NCBI GenBank assembly: GCA_016936555.1
Contig: JAFGXR010000100.1
Location: 1 to 64,000 of the forward strand
Direction of reading: 5' to 3'
Length of the DNA: 64,000 bases
From: Spirochaetales bacterium
GTDB taxonomy: Bacteria > Spirochaetota > Spirochaetia > DSM-2461
The position numbers and the translations under genes were made by a program. Below are positions 1 to 9,571 of the stretch, in pieces; the stretch's first letter is position 1, and each line of letters begins with the position of its first letter. Below the pieces are notes generated by a model. That model was not told the DNA's origin, made no database searches, and saw nothing but the letters and a program-made list of their open reading frames with translations.

Positions 1-299
1 ACCAGGGCGTCGCGTACTGATTCCAGCGTCCTTACAGGGAAATAACGATAATTGATTTTGATGAACTCCAGAGTTTCCTGGACCTGTAACTGGTCGTCCT
101 GTACAAGGAAGTCGGAGATAAGCTCGTCCATATCGTCCAGTCTGTCCAGCGTACTGTTTTTGTTGAGGTCAATGTAATTATTCCGCAATTCCGGAAATAT
201 CTGTCTGAGACGGGTTCCCAGAGGTGTGGAGACTATGTCGGCAAAAAGGGAAAAACCCGTAAAAATAAATAATAGAGAGAGGAGAATTTTCTGCTTCAT
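1..299 (-). CDS. Exported protein of unknown function, 3' part outside window
   Basis: The reading frame opens with ATG at 297-299 and stays open to the left edge, giving about 99 residues of an N-terminal fragment. Residues 1-20 (MKQKILLSLLFIFTGFSLFA) form a clean signal peptide with a likely cleavage after Ala20, so the product is probably periplasmic or outer-membrane associated. The following part is acidic and helix-rich with no motif I recognise. It is divergent from the exported protein starting at 384, and the space between them carries a good promoter for the rightward gene. Function unknown. Confidence 0.7.
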   Translation of the reverse strand, partial: MKQKILLSLLFIFTGFSLFADIVSTPLGTRLRQIFPELRNNYIDLNKNSTLDRLDDMDELISDFLVQDDQLQVQETLEFIKINYRYFPVRTLESVRDAL

Positions 300-327
300 T
301 GCTGTATCCTAAAGGAAGTTAGGTGGA

Positions 328-356
328 TTGACAATATTTTTTGAAGCTTGTTTACT
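328..356 (+). promoter_or_regulatory. Sigma-70-type promoter for the exported protein at 384
   Basis: TTGACA at 328-333 is followed after 17 bases by TTTACT at 351-356. An AGGA ribosome binding site at 372-375 lies 8 bases before the ATG at 384. The -35 is perfect and the -10 is weaker. Confidence 0.5.
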
Positions 357-383
357 CTCTGATAATTTATTAGGATATGGTTT

Positions 384-1220
384 ATGAAAAAAATATCATT
401 CTTCTTTATTTTAGCCTTGATCTCCATGTCTCTCATGGCTCAGAATGCCGGTTTTCATAATATAGAACAGATTCTTGCCGGCCTTAATCAGGACGAAAGA
501 GATGAACTTGGCAGGGAAGGACTCGTCTTCCGTCTTGGAAAAACCAGATCGGGATTGTTTTATACGCCCGATGTCACTCTGGCTGAGACGATTGTCGAAA
601 GACATAATGCCATAACTCCCGATGTAACCGTGGAAGCCTTCTTCAGAGTACCCTATCCCGAAGATTTGCCGGAAACGGTCAGCGACCGTAATCTCGTCCT
701 CTATAACATAGTAAGAGCCGTCAGCAATATAAGCGGAGTCCAGTACTTTTCCCGGACGAAAGACAGGTACCGGGTTCTTTTCGATGACGTCTATATCGTT
801 GACGATAGAAAAAAACCTCTCGATGATATCCTTGTAAATCAGATTCCGGAATATGATTCTTTCGGAGTTCACATGAAAGAGGCGAATCTCGGCCGGGATT
901 ATTATCTGGCCGAATACCGTTACGATGGTCAGGATATGTCCTTTTCTCTGACGAATACCAGTAATATCATATTCCTGTTCAAAGTTGTCGGTAGCGGCGA
1001 TATGCAGATCGATATGCTGTTAATGCCTCTGGAGAATGAGATCGTCATCTACGGTTATTGCGGAGTAAAACTGGCAAATCCCGGACTGGTCAATAAAATG
1101 ATGGAACCTCATTCATCCTTTTTCAGGCGTTTATATGCCATGGAGATCTGGTTTCAGAACTCTCTTTACGGAACGGAAATGCTTCCCGACAAAGAGATTC
1201 TCAGCCGGCAGAGGGGCTGA
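384..1220 (+). CDS. Exported hypothetical protein, 278 aa
   Basis: The N-terminus (MKKISFFFILALISMSLMAQ) is a signal peptide with cleavage near residue 19-20, so the mature protein is about 258 residues and lies outside the cytoplasm. There are no transmembrane segments after the signal and no motif I recognise. The mature part is mixed alpha/beta with many hydrophobic strand-like stretches (for example around residues 195-230). It is a single-gene unit: its own promoter lies at 328-356 and a strong terminator follows directly at 1224-1246. It could be a spirochaete-specific periplasmic protein, but no function can be read from the sequence. Confidence 0.75.
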   Translation: MKKISFFFILALISMSLMAQNAGFHNIEQILAGLNQDERDELGREGLVFRLGKTRSGLFYTPDVTLAETIVERHNAITPDVTVEAFFRVPYPEDLPETVSDRNLVLYNIVRAVSNISGVQYFSRTKDRYRVLFDDVYIVDDRKKPLDDILVNQIPEYDSFGVHMKEANLGRDYYLAEYRYDGQDMSFSLTNTSNIIFLFKVVGSGDMQIDMLLMPLENEIVIYGYCGVKLANPGLVNKMMEPHSSFFRRLYAMEIWFQNSLYGTEMLPDKEILSRQRG

Positions 1221-1223
1221 TTT

Positions 1224-1246
1224 AAAGGGGGCTTGACCCCCTTTTT
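1224..1246 (+). terminator. Rho-independent terminator after the exported protein
   Basis: AAAGGGGG at 1224-1231 pairs with CCCCCTTT at 1237-1244 over a 5-base loop and is followed by further T residues. It starts four bases after the stop codon. The converging acyl-CoA synthetase ends at 1247, so the hairpin could serve both genes, but the T tract favours the plus strand. Confidence 0.8.
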
Positions 1247-3151
1247 CTAGAATAGAGTTTTTATTTCCTTTGCGTATTTTTCATTTATAACGTGGCGTTT
1301 GATTTCCTGTTTGGCCGATAATTCCAGACCTATTTCAAAATCTTTTGATAGAACTTTGAACTTGAAAATCCTCTCAAAACTCTTAAAGCCGTTTCTGGGG
1401 CTGATCTGTTCCTGAATAATATCATTCATCATTTCATTGACTTCCGGAGTCTCTACCAGATCTTCGATATACATATAGGATATGGAGTTTTCCCTGGCCC
1501 AGGATTCCACCATTTCCAGGTCGGGAACAATGAGCGCCGCCAGGTATTTCTGGTCCTGTCCCAGAAGAACCGCCTTGCTTATATAGAGGGATTCGCTCAG
1601 TTTCTCTTCAATAGGGGACGGTTCGATATTTTCTCCGCCGAGAAGAACAATCGTATCCTTGGCGCGTCCCATTATGGTCAACTCATTGTTTATCGTTAAC
1701 ATTCCCAGGTCTCCCGTGTTGAGCCAGCCGTCGCTGTCGATCGCCAGTTTTGTCTGCTCTTCCATTCTGTAGTAGCCGAGCATAACCTGAGGGCCTCTCG
1801 CCATGACCAGTCCTTTCTGTCCCGGAGATAGCGTATTGCCGTTTTCATCCACTATTTTGATTTCAGTCCCGGGGAATACCGGACCGACTGTACCCGGAAC
1901 GGGGTGGCTCTGTTTGCGGACACCGAGAACGGGGGCCGATTCGGTGAGGCCGTATCCCTCCAGAACCAGAATCCCCGCAGCGGAGAAAAATTCATCGACT
2001 GCGGCTGGCAGAGCCCCGCCTCCCGATATGCCGGCTACGAAGTTGCCGCCCAGCCGGGCTTTAATGGATTTAAACACGAGAATATCACCCAGTTTTTTCA
2101 GGGGATAAAGAAGAATATAGGGCAGGATGGAAAGTGTTATTTCAACAGGTCTGGATCTTTTTTTATACTCCGGTCTGAGTCCGTAGACCATATTTCTGAA
2201 GAGGCTGAAACTTTTCCCTACGGACACAAAGAAATGGAACAGAGCTTTTTTTGCACCGCCGGAGGCATTCACTTTTTTGTAAACTCCCGACATCACAGCT
2301 TCCCAGATTCTGGGAACGGAAGCCATCCATGTCGGCTTTATGGCGGCAAAATCCGCCAGGAATATGCTTCCCACGGGTTTGGAATAACAGAGAGCGTTTC
2401 CGGCTCCCATTGATACGTACTGCATGATTCTCTCGAAGGAATGCCAGACGGGCAGGACGCAAAGCCATTTGTCGGTCGGTTTGAGATCGAGCAGCTCCGG
2501 TACGCCATGGACCTGATGGAGGAAATTGTTGTGGGAAAGCATCACGCCCTTAGGGGTGCCCGTCGTACCGGACGTGAAAATGATGGTCGCAAGATCATCT
2601 TTTTCTCCCTTATCTATTTCATTTATAATAAGATCGGGATTTTTGAGGAGTTCCGCTCTGCCGGTTTCCATTATTTCATTGAATGTATGAAAATTGATCT
2701 GTTTTACTTCTTCTGAAATGTCTTCGTCTTTGATATTGCTGTCCAGGATTATAATGTCCTTTAAAAGAGGGATTTCCGTGATTTTCTCAGCGATTTTTTT
2801 GATCTGTGCGCTGTTTTCGAGTATGGTTATCCGGCATTCGGAAAAGCTGAGAATATAGGCAATTTCTTCGGCATTGGAATCGCAGCCCCGGGGAATATCA
2901 GCTGCTCCGATAGATAAAGTACCCAGATCGGCGATCAGCCACTCTTTTCTGTTTTCTGATATGAGACCCACATGGTCTCCCCGTTTTATCCCTTTGTCCA
3001 TCAGTCCTGCACCGAAGCACTGCACTTCGTAAAAGAAATCCTTATAGGTTGTGGGTTGAAAAATCTTGTTGTCGTCTTTGCTGTACTGGGCAGCGTTGCC
3101 CGGATATTTTTCAGATATTTCCCGCAATAATTTTGGTAATGTCTGGCTCAT
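1247..3151 (-). CDS. Long-chain acyl-CoA synthetase (AMP-forming), FadD/ACSL type
   Basis: This 634-residue member of the adenylate-forming (ANL) superfamily should activate a fatty acid to acyl-AMP and then to acyl-CoA in the cytoplasm. The AMP-binding P-loop TSGTTGTPKG is at about residues 193-202. A5-type GYGLTE comes near residue 394, the A7 GWLNTGDLG near residue 470, and a C-terminal swivel domain ends with the LSAKQEIK lysine region that normally carries the catalytic Lys. The length fits the long-chain group that carries an insert between the P-loop and A5. The ATG start has a GGAGG ribosome binding site 4 bases upstream. It is a monocistronic leftward gene diverging from htrA. The chain-length preference cannot be read from sequence alone. 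Confidence 0.9.
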   Translation of the reverse strand: MSQTLPKLLREISEKYPGNAAQYSKDDNKIFQPTTYKDFFYEVQCFGAGLMDKGIKRGDHVGLISENRKEWLIADLGTLSIGAADIPRGCDSNAEEIAYILSFSECRITILENSAQIKKIAEKITEIPLLKDIIILDSNIKDEDISEEVKQINFHTFNEIMETGRAELLKNPDLIINEIDKGEKDDLATIIFTSGTTGTPKGVMLSHNNFLHQVHGVPELLDLKPTDKWLCVLPVWHSFERIMQYVSMGAGNALCYSKPVGSIFLADFAAIKPTWMASVPRIWEAVMSGVYKKVNASGGAKKALFHFFVSVGKSFSLFRNMVYGLRPEYKKRSRPVEITLSILPYILLYPLKKLGDILVFKSIKARLGGNFVAGISGGGALPAAVDEFFSAAGILVLEGYGLTESAPVLGVRKQSHPVPGTVGPVFPGTEIKIVDENGNTLSPGQKGLVMARGPQVMLGYYRMEEQTKLAIDSDGWLNTGDLGMLTINNELTIMGRAKDTIVLLGGENIEPSPIEEKLSESLYISKAVLLGQDQKYLAALIVPDLEMVESWARENSISYMYIEDLVETPEVNEMMNDIIQEQISPRNGFKSFERIFKFKVLSKDFEIGLELSAKQEIKRHVINEKYAKEIKTLF

Positions 3152-3286
3152 AAAACCTCCGCGTGTTTTTTACTTCTCAAATATTATACACTCTATGTGT
3201 AAAACCATGTATCTCGTTTTTACTTCAGAAAAAATTATGGATCAATCATCCTTTATAATTATATATTAATAAGAAGAGGATGAAAG

Positions 3287-4504
3287 ATGAGATTGTATAG
3301 TCGAGGACAGGTTATTTTTTACAGCTTCTGCAGTGCCCTTGTCGTATTTCTGATTCTCTTCGGATTGGGAATGTTCGGGGGATCAGGCGACTCTCCTGCT
3401 GATCGGGAACCCGATGGAGCTGAGCCCTTTGTGCTGAATGTGAGCCCGGGGGTGATTTCCGGCGATGTTCCGTCTATCGGCGTGGCTCTGCAGACTTATG
3501 AAGCAGATGAAGCGGAGAACATAACTATATACGACCGTTTGAATGAGGCTGTCGTCAATATAACTACTGAGGTCCTTTATCATTCCTGGTTTACCGAGCC
3601 CGTACCCAGCGAAGGTACTTCGGGATCCGGTTCCATTATTGATACGAGAGGCTATGTCCTCACCAATCATCATGTGGTTGAAAATGCCTATAAGGTGTAT
3701 CTGACTCTGGCCGACGGATCCCAGATTGAAGGAGAAGTGATCGGGAGCGACTATGAGAATGATCTCTCTGTCATTAAATTCGATCCCGAAGACCGTGAAC
3801 TGGTGACAATTCCCTTCGGGACGTCGAAGGGACTCAAGGTCGGTCAGAAAGTCCTGGCCATCGGGAATCCTTTCGCTCTGGACAGAACGCTGACGACGGG
3901 AATCGTTTCCGGATTGGGGCGCCCCCTGAAAACCGACACGGGTTATATTATCAATAACATGATTCAGACCGACGCTTCGATCAACCCGGGCAACTCGGGT
4001 GGACCCCTTATCAATTCCAGGGGGGAGATGATCGGCATCAATACGATGATCTATTCTCCTTCAGGCGGTTCCGTCGGTGTCGGTTTCGCCGTTCCCATCG
4101 ACACGGCCAAGCGTGTTATTCCCGATCTGATCAATTACGGAAAGGTGAACCGGGGTACGATCAATATAGTAGGAATACAGCTTTTCCCCTCACTTGTAAG
4201 ATACGGGAAGCTGCCGGTCACCCAGGGCGTCCTGATTTCCAGAATTGATCCGAACAGCCCCGCCGCCGATGCCGGGCTCCGGGGCGGTGAACGGGAGCAG
4301 GCTGTCAAAAGCGGCAGCACGATCATATACCTCGGAGGCGATATCATCATCGCTATCGGCGATAAATCTGTGACATCTCTGAGCGATTTCTACAGCGCAC
4401 TGGAGGATTCGAGGCCCGGCGATGTCGTTCCCGTCACGGTGGTAAGAGGCACGGAAAAGAAAGTGATTGAAGTCGAATTAAGTGAAAGAAGGCAGAGCTA
4501 TTGA
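3287..4504 (+). CDS. htrA: HtrA/Deg-family serine protease with PDZ domain
   Basis: A 405-residue membrane-anchored periplasmic protease for envelope protein quality control. One N-terminal transmembrane helix (about residues 10-31) has a short cytoplasmic tail. It is followed by a low-complexity linker and a trypsin-like domain with the full triad: His129 in TNHHV, Asp159 in ENDLSVIK and Ser237 in NPGNSGGP. A single PDZ domain occupies roughly residues 290-400, so it resembles DegS more than the two-PDZ DegP. The start has an AGAGGATG Shine-Dalgarno stretch, and a TATAAT box lies at 3254-3259. The stop overlaps the TTG start of uvrB (TTGA), so the two are co-transcribed and probably translationally coupled. 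That would tie a stress protease to DNA repair in one operon. Confidence 0.93.
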   Translation: MRLYSRGQVIFYSFCSALVVFLILFGLGMFGGSGDSPADREPDGAEPFVLNVSPGVISGDVPSIGVALQTYEADEAENITIYDRLNEAVVNITTEVLYHSWFTEPVPSEGTSGSGSIIDTRGYVLTNHHVVENAYKVYLTLADGSQIEGEVIGSDYENDLSVIKFDPEDRELVTIPFGTSKGLKVGQKVLAIGNPFALDRTLTTGIVSGLGRPLKTDTGYIINNMIQTDASINPGNSGGPLINSRGEMIGINTMIYSPSGGSVGVGFAVPIDTAKRVIPDLINYGKVNRGTINIVGIQLFPSLVRYGKLPVTQGVLISRIDPNSPAADAGLRGGEREQAVKSGSTIIYLGGDIIIAIGDKSVTSLSDFYSALEDSRPGDVVPVTVVRGTEKKVIEVELSERRQSY

Positions 4505-6489
4505 ATCAGTTTAAAGTCGTCTCGCCATTTGAACCGTCCGGTGATCAGGGAAAAGCCATTGAAGCCCTGGCCGGCGGACTTGAAGAGGGATTGGCCTTTC
4601 AGACCCTTAAAGGTGTAACCGGTTCGGGCAAGACCTATTCCATGGCAAAAGTTATTGAAAAGGTTCAGCGTCCGACCCTTGTCGTATCCCATAATAAAAC
4701 GCTTGCGGCACAGCTTTACAGGGAATTCAAGGATTTCTTTCCCGATAACGCTGTTGAGTATTTTGTCTCCTACTACGATTATTATCAGCCCGAAGCCTAT
4801 GTTCCTTCCAAGGACCTTTTCATCGAGAAAGACGCGTCTATCAACGACGAGATTGACCGGCTCAAGCTTTCGACGACCCGCTCTCTCATGGAGCGAAAGG
4901 ATGTCATTGTCGTCTCGACCGTCTCCTGCATATACGGGGTCGGCAGTCCCGCCTCCTATAAGGATATGCGGGTTCAGATCGAAGTGGGGCAGGATATCAA
5001 TGTCGATGTGGTCATGCGGCAGCTGATTTCTCTCCAGTACAGCCGGAATGATGCCGTTCTCGAAAGAGGCCGCTTTAGGAAAAGGGGGGATATCATTGAA
5101 ATTTTCCCCGCATATTTCAAGGATATGGCTTACAGGATCAGCCTTGACTGGGATAAGGTAGAAAGCATCTGCCGGATTCATCCCCTTACCGGTGAAGTCC
5201 TGGAAAGCGTCTTTATGTGCACGATCTATCCGGCAAAGCATTTCGTTCTTCCCGAGGAGCGTATCAGGAACAGCGTTTCCCTGATCCGCGAGGAAATGGA
5301 ACTGCAGCTCGAGCATTTTGAATCGATAGGGAAACTGGTGGAAGCCCAGAGGCTGAAGTCCCGGACCGAGTACGATATGGAGATGATGGAGGAGATGGGG
5401 TACTGTTCCGGCATCGAAAACTATTCGAGAATTCTGGCCGGCCGCGACGAAGGGGAAAGACCCGAAGTCCTTCTCGACTTTTTCCCGAAAGATTATCTGA
5501 CATTTATCGATGAATCCCATGTCACTCTTTCCCAGATCAGGGCCATGTATGAAGGGGACAGATCCAGAAAAATGAATCTGGTGAATTTCGGTTTCCGCCT
5601 TCCCTCGGCGCTGGACAACCGGCCTCTGGTTTACTCGGAATTTCTTGAAATGCAGAATCAGATGATCTTCGTATCGGCCACTCCCGGAAAGGAGGAGTTC
5701 GCCCGTTCTCAGAGAATGGTGGAGCAGATCATCCGGCCGACAGGATTACTAGATCCGGAAATTACGGTCAGACCGACGGAAGGACAGATAGAAGATCTAT
5801 ACGGTGAGATCATCAAACGCATTGATGCCCGGGAACGTGTGCTCATTACCACTTTGACCAAAAAAATGGCCGAAGATCTGGCAGATTACCTTTCGGGAAT
5901 GAATTTGAAAGTCCGGTACCTCCATTCGGAAATCGATACTTTCGAGCGCGTCGATATCATACGCGATCTCCGGAACGGCGTGTTCGATGTGCTTGTGGGA
6001 ATCAACCTTCTCAGAGAAGGGCTGGATATTCCCGAAGTCTCGCTTATCGCCATTATGGATGCCGATAAAATCGGATTCCTCAGATCGGCGACTTCTCTCA
6101 TTCAGACGATCGGCCGGGCGGCCCGGAATGAGAACGGCATGGTTATAATGTATGCCGACAAGGTCTCTCAGGCCATGAAAGATGCCATCGCGGAAACGGA
6201 GCACCGCAGAGCTGTACAGATCGCCTATAACGAGGAGCACGGCATCACTCCCACCACTGTGAAAAAAGCGGTTCAGGATATTCTGCAAAGGAAAGCCGAA
6301 CAGAAAAAAGATGCCGAGAAGATGACAATTGAAATGATGAAAAACAGTACAAATCTCTTTGATCCGAAACAGAAGAAAAGGCTTATAAAAGCCCTTGAAA
6401 ATGAAATGTTTGAAAAAGCGAAAAATATGGAATTTGAAGAAGCAGCCGTCCTCAGAGATGAGATCGCCCGTTTGAAAGGTGACGAATGA
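4501..6489 (+). CDS. uvrB: Excinuclease ABC subunit B
   Basis: A 662-residue helicase-like damage-verification subunit of UvrABC nucleotide excision repair. Walker A GVTGSGKT is at residues 38-45. The beta-hairpin segment YYDYYQPEAYVP follows near residues 92-103. The DESHVT motif and the C-terminal helicase motifs (LLREGLDIPEV, QTIGRAARN) are present, and the protein ends in a UVR domain (about residues 620-655) for UvrA/UvrC contact. Length and motif order are typical. The start is TTG at 4501, overlapping the htrA stop; this gives the expected MNQFKVVSPFEPSGDQ N-terminus. The stop overlaps the start of the next gene (ATGA). Confidence 0.97.
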   Translation: MNQFKVVSPFEPSGDQGKAIEALAGGLEEGLAFQTLKGVTGSGKTYSMAKVIEKVQRPTLVVSHNKTLAAQLYREFKDFFPDNAVEYFVSYYDYYQPEAYVPSKDLFIEKDASINDEIDRLKLSTTRSLMERKDVIVVSTVSCIYGVGSPASYKDMRVQIEVGQDINVDVVMRQLISLQYSRNDAVLERGRFRKRGDIIEIFPAYFKDMAYRISLDWDKVESICRIHPLTGEVLESVFMCTIYPAKHFVLPEERIRNSVSLIREEMELQLEHFESIGKLVEAQRLKSRTEYDMEMMEEMGYCSGIENYSRILAGRDEGERPEVLLDFFPKDYLTFIDESHVTLSQIRAMYEGDRSRKMNLVNFGFRLPSALDNRPLVYSEFLEMQNQMIFVSATPGKEEFARSQRMVEQIIRPTGLLDPEITVRPTEGQIEDLYGEIIKRIDARERVLITTLTKKMAEDLADYLSGMNLKVRYLHSEIDTFERVDIIRDLRNGVFDVLVGINLLREGLDIPEVSLIAIMDADKIGFLRSATSLIQTIGRAARNENGMVIMYADKVSQAMKDAIAETEHRRAVQIAYNEEHGITPTTVKKAVQDILQRKAEQKKDAEKMTIEMMKNSTNLFDPKQKKRLIKALENEMFEKAKNMEFEEAAVLRDEIARLKGDE

Positions 6490-6845
6490 AGGATAGGGCG
6501 CTTCTTTTTCTGGTTCTTCTCATGTTCTCCTGCTCGCAAGAGCATTTGAAGGAAGACATAGCCATGCCTTCAACTCCCATGCTGACAGCTTCATCGCGCT
6601 GGGGTGTGGTCAGCAGTTCCTATATACGTATAACCGATCAGAACGACCGCCTCAACAATATCATCGCGACACTGAGAAAGGGGGATATTGTCGAAGTGCT
6701 TTCCCGGGAGTCCGATAAGGAAAGCGGTACGCCCGGCTACTGGTATGAAGTCCGCTCCGGGGAAATTCACGGCGTCGTGCCCGAAGGAATGATCGATCTT
6801 TACGATTCCAGAGAGAAGGCGGAAAATGCTTCGAAAAGGATGTGA
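6486..6845 (+). CDS. Small lipoprotein with SH3-like domain
   Basis: A 119-residue protein beginning MKDRALLFLVLLMFSCS. The FSC motif at residues 14-16 is a spirochaete-style lipobox, so Cys16 would be lipidated and the protein anchored facing the periplasm or surface. The rest resembles a bacterial SH3 domain: a conserved YIRITDQNDRLNNIIATLRK turn, then GDIVEVLSRE and GYWYEVRSGEIHGVVP. Such domains often bind cell-wall peptides. It overlaps uvrB by four bases (ATGA), making it the third gene of the htrA-uvrB operon. Its stop abuts the stop of the converging thiQ gene with no space for a terminator. Confidence 0.75.
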   Translation: MKDRALLFLVLLMFSCSQEHLKEDIAMPSTPMLTASSRWGVVSSSYIRITDQNDRLNNIIATLRKGDIVEVLSRESDKESGTPGYWYEVRSGEIHGVVPEGMIDLYDSREKAENASKRM

Positions 6846-7880
6846 TCAGAGAATCCGGCAGTGTTCCTGCGGAACATGGAGGGTTATTTTCTGATTGATT
6901 CCGGCAGGGCTGTCTTCGGCAACGCTTATCCGGATTGTAAATCCGCCTGACTGAATCTCCAGATCTTTTCTGGAACCGGTGTATTCCTCATCGACGATAG
7001 TTCCGGAAAAGGTATTCCATAGGGATTCGTCCTTCTCTTCCTTGATGCGACATTTATCGGGACGGAAAAAGAGGAACTTCTCATCAGCTCCGTCACTTAT
7101 ATAATCAACGGCGAACCGGCCGAATCCTGTTTCGGCCAGATTGTTTTTTCTGTCAAGACTCCTGACCGGGATCAGGTTTGCATTGCCGATAAATCCGGCG
7201 GAGAAAACCCTTTCCGGCTTTCTGTAGAGATTGCGCGGCGTATCGAACTGGATGCATTGTCCTTCATTTATAAGGGCAATCCTGTCCGAAATAGCCAATG
7301 CTTCCTCCTGGTCATGGGTGACGTAAATCGTTGTTATTCCCAATTCCTTCTGGATGTTCCGGATTTCCCGCCGGAGATTTTTCCTTAACCTCGCATCAAG
7401 AGCGCTTAAGGGCTCATCGAGAAGGAGCAGCTTCGGCCTGGTTATGAGTGCTCTGGCAAGAGCCACTCTCTGTTGCTCTCCTCCCGAGAGGTTTTCTGTC
7501 CGTCTGTCGGAAAAGCCTTCAAGATGGACAATCTTCAGATAGCGGTTCACTTCTTCCGTGATGGCCTCTTTCTTCCATTTTCTGATTCTGGGACCGAATG
7601 CGATATTTTCAAAGACAGACATATGGGGGAAAAGAGCATAGTCCTGAAAAACCATGGCGATTTCCCTCTTTTCCGGCGCTATCCTGAGAAGGTCCGTTCC
7701 ATCTAGGAGAAGAGAGCCGCTGTCCGCTTCCTCGAAACCGGCGATAATCCGCAGCGTTGTGCTTTTGCCGCATCCGCTGGGCCCGAGAAGAGATACCAGC
7801 TCTCCCTTCTGAACTTCAAGATTCATGTGAAGAGTGAAATCATCAAAATCTCTGTGAATATTATTCAATTGGATACTCAT
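6846..7880 (-). CDS. thiQ: Thiamine ABC transporter ATP-binding protein
   Basis: A 344-residue ABC ATPase that would power thiamine import with ThiP and ThiB. Walker A GPSGCGKST is near residues 33-41. The Q-loop VFQDYALFP, signature LSGGEQQR, Walker B LLLLDEPLSALD and H-loop VTHDQEEA follow in order. A C-terminal extension of about 110 residues looks like a TOBE domain, making it longer than enterobacterial ThiQ (about 230 residues) and closer to PotA/FbpC-type subunits. I place the start at ATG 7880, where ATGA overlaps the thiP stop; an upstream in-frame extension to 7934 has no support. Substrate assignment rests on ThiB and the TPP riboswitch, not on this subunit. Confidence 0.88.
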   Translation of the reverse strand: MSIQLNNIHRDFDDFTLHMNLEVQKGELVSLLGPSGCGKSTTLRIIAGFEEADSGSLLLDGTDLLRIAPEKREIAMVFQDYALFPHMSVFENIAFGPRIRKWKKEAITEEVNRYLKIVHLEGFSDRRTENLSGGEQQRVALARALITRPKLLLLDEPLSALDARLRKNLRREIRNIQKELGITTIYVTHDQEEALAISDRIALINEGQCIQFDTPRNLYRKPERVFSAGFIGNANLIPVRSLDRKNNLAETGFGRFAVDYISDGADEKFLFFRPDKCRIKEEKDESLWNTFSGTIVDEEYTGSRKDLEIQSGGFTIRISVAEDSPAGINQKITLHVPQEHCRIL

Positions 7881-9571
7881 AGTGTATCTCCAAATCCGTC
7901 GAAATAATCTATGGCCATAAAAGCCAGAAGACATATAAGCATTAATATTGAACCGAGAGCGCAGGCTCCATAGAATTTATAAGAACCGATAAGCCGGTAT
8001 ATGGCAATGGGCAGCGTTGTTGTTCCCGGCTGAGAGAGCATGAGGGTGGCGTTCATTTCTCCGATTGAAACTGCGAATGCGAAAGTCGCTCCTGTCAGAA
8101 TTCCCGACTTAAGGAGAGGCAGCTCTATATCTCTGAAAATCCGGATTTCCGAGGCTCCGAGATTTTTGGCAGCTTCCCGCAGGGATCCTTTTATCTTCCT
8201 GTAAATGGATAACAGGGACTTGAAAGCCAGAGGCATGGCTATGGCGGAATGAACGAGAATAACAAGAAACGCACTTCCTTTAAAATCCCCGGGAAGATAA
8301 TTCCCCAGACGCATGTAGCTCATTCCCAGTATGACAGACGAAACACCCAGGGGCAGGACAAAGATCAGTTCAGTTAATGCCGCAAAAGGGATTTTTTTAA
8401 TTGCTATGACTCTGGAAACAGTCAGACTGACGGGAATTGTCAGCAAAACTGTTGAAAAGGCATAAAGCAGACTGTTTCTCAGGGATTGAAAGGCAATCCG
8501 GCTGTAGGTTCCCTGAGCCGATGGAAAAAAAATCTCTCTGTACCACTTAAAGGTAAAGACTTCAGTCCCCGAAAGAGATTTTCTCTCCCGTAAGGATTCG
8601 GCGAAGACCGAAAGGGGAGGTGCGGCTAAAAGAATCAGGACAACTGTAAAGTACAGAATGATGAGGAGGGTCGGCAGGTCGGCCTTCATTCTTCGGACTG
8701 CTTTCTGTTCCCTGAGGATAATCTTTTCTTCAAAACTCTTATACCTTTCCAGGCTGCTGTAGATGAACATGAAAAAAAGTGTCATGGCAGACTGAATGAG
8801 CGCCAGTGAACTTCCTTTGTTAATATCCAGACTTACCTTGGCCAAACGGTAGACTTCAACTTCCACTGTGGACAGTTCCGGACCGCCTCCCAGAACAAGA
8901 ATGATGGCGAAACTCATGAAACAGTAAATGAAGATGATCATGGAACTGGAGAGTATGGCTGGAAAAAGCTGATGGATGGTTACTGAGAAGAAAGTTCTGA
9001 CTTTTCCGGCGCCCAGACTTCTCGCGGCCATGATCTGATTCCCCGGCACTTTTGCCCATAGAGAAGAAATGATTCTGATAGCTATGGGGAAATTGTAGAA
9101 AATATGGGCAATTATAATGGCCTTGAAAGAGTAGAGAATCTTCAGCTGTCCCATTCCCAGTTTCGAGAGTATTGTATTAAGAGTTCCGCTTTTTCCGAAG
9201 AAGAGGACAAAGCCGAGAACTACAAGAATGGAGGGTAGTATAAAGGGAATGGTGATCACAGCTTTCAGAACCCGCTTCCCCGGAAAGCTGTAATGGGACA
9301 TGATCCAGGCGCCGGGCAAACCGATCATAACGGAAAGAATTGTGCTTATCAGTGCCTGAAAAAAGGTGAACCCGATTATGGACCGGTAATAGGTGGATCC
9401 GAGTATCTGCTTTATCCCGTCCAGGGAGAAAGCCCCGCCGGGAGCCTGGATTCCTTTAATGAGAATTCCACCCAGCGGGATGTAAAATATAATCAATATA
9501 AAGAGGAATGCGGGGATAAGCGGCAGCTCATCCCTCACGGCGCCTCTCAGTTGCCGTAGCTTTCTACCCAC
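7877..9571 (-). CDS. thiP: Thiamine ABC transporter permease
   Basis: A 564-residue inner-membrane permease with about 12 predicted helices. It is organised as two homologous halves, each with a binding-protein-dependent transport domain. The EAA-type cytoplasmic loops read MAARSLGAGKVRTF in the first half and EAAKNLGASEIRIF in the second. This single-chain double permease is typical of ThiP. The start is GTG at 9571, overlapping the thiB coding end by 25 bases; a second GTG lies 11 codons downstream. The stop overlaps thiQ by four bases. It should form a ThiP2-type channel with ThiQ ATPases and receive thiamine from ThiB. Confidence 0.9.
   Translation of the reverse strand: MGRKLRQLRGAVRDELPLIPAFLFILIIFYIPLGGILIKGIQAPGGAFSLDGIKQILGSTYYRSIIGFTFFQALISTILSVMIGLPGAWIMSHYSFPGKRVLKAVITIPFILPSILVVLGFVLFFGKSGTLNTILSKLGMGQLKILYSFKAIIIAHIFYNFPIAIRIISSLWAKVPGNQIMAARSLGAGKVRTFFSVTIHQLFPAILSSSMIIFIYCFMSFAIILVLGGGPELSTVEVEVYRLAKVSLDINKGSSLALIQSAMTLFFMFIYSSLERYKSFEEKIILREQKAVRRMKADLPTLLIILYFTVVLILLAAPPLSVFAESLRERKSLSGTEVFTFKWYREIFFPSAQGTYSRIAFQSLRNSLLYAFSTVLLTIPVSLTVSRVIAIKKIPFAALTELIFVLPLGVSSVILGMSYMRLGNYLPGDFKGSAFLVILVHSAIAMPLAFKSLLSIYRKIKGSLREAAKNLGASEIRIFRDIELPLLKSGILTGATFAFAVSIGEMNATLMLSQPGTTTLPIAIYRLIGSYKFYGACALGSILMLICLLAFMAIDYFDGFGDTL

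Noticed and set aside
4498-5520. 340-codon open frame on the minus strand inside uvrB
   Set aside because: It lies wholly within the clear uvrB gene, has no family motif or ribosome binding site, and is explained by codon bias leaving the antisense frame open.
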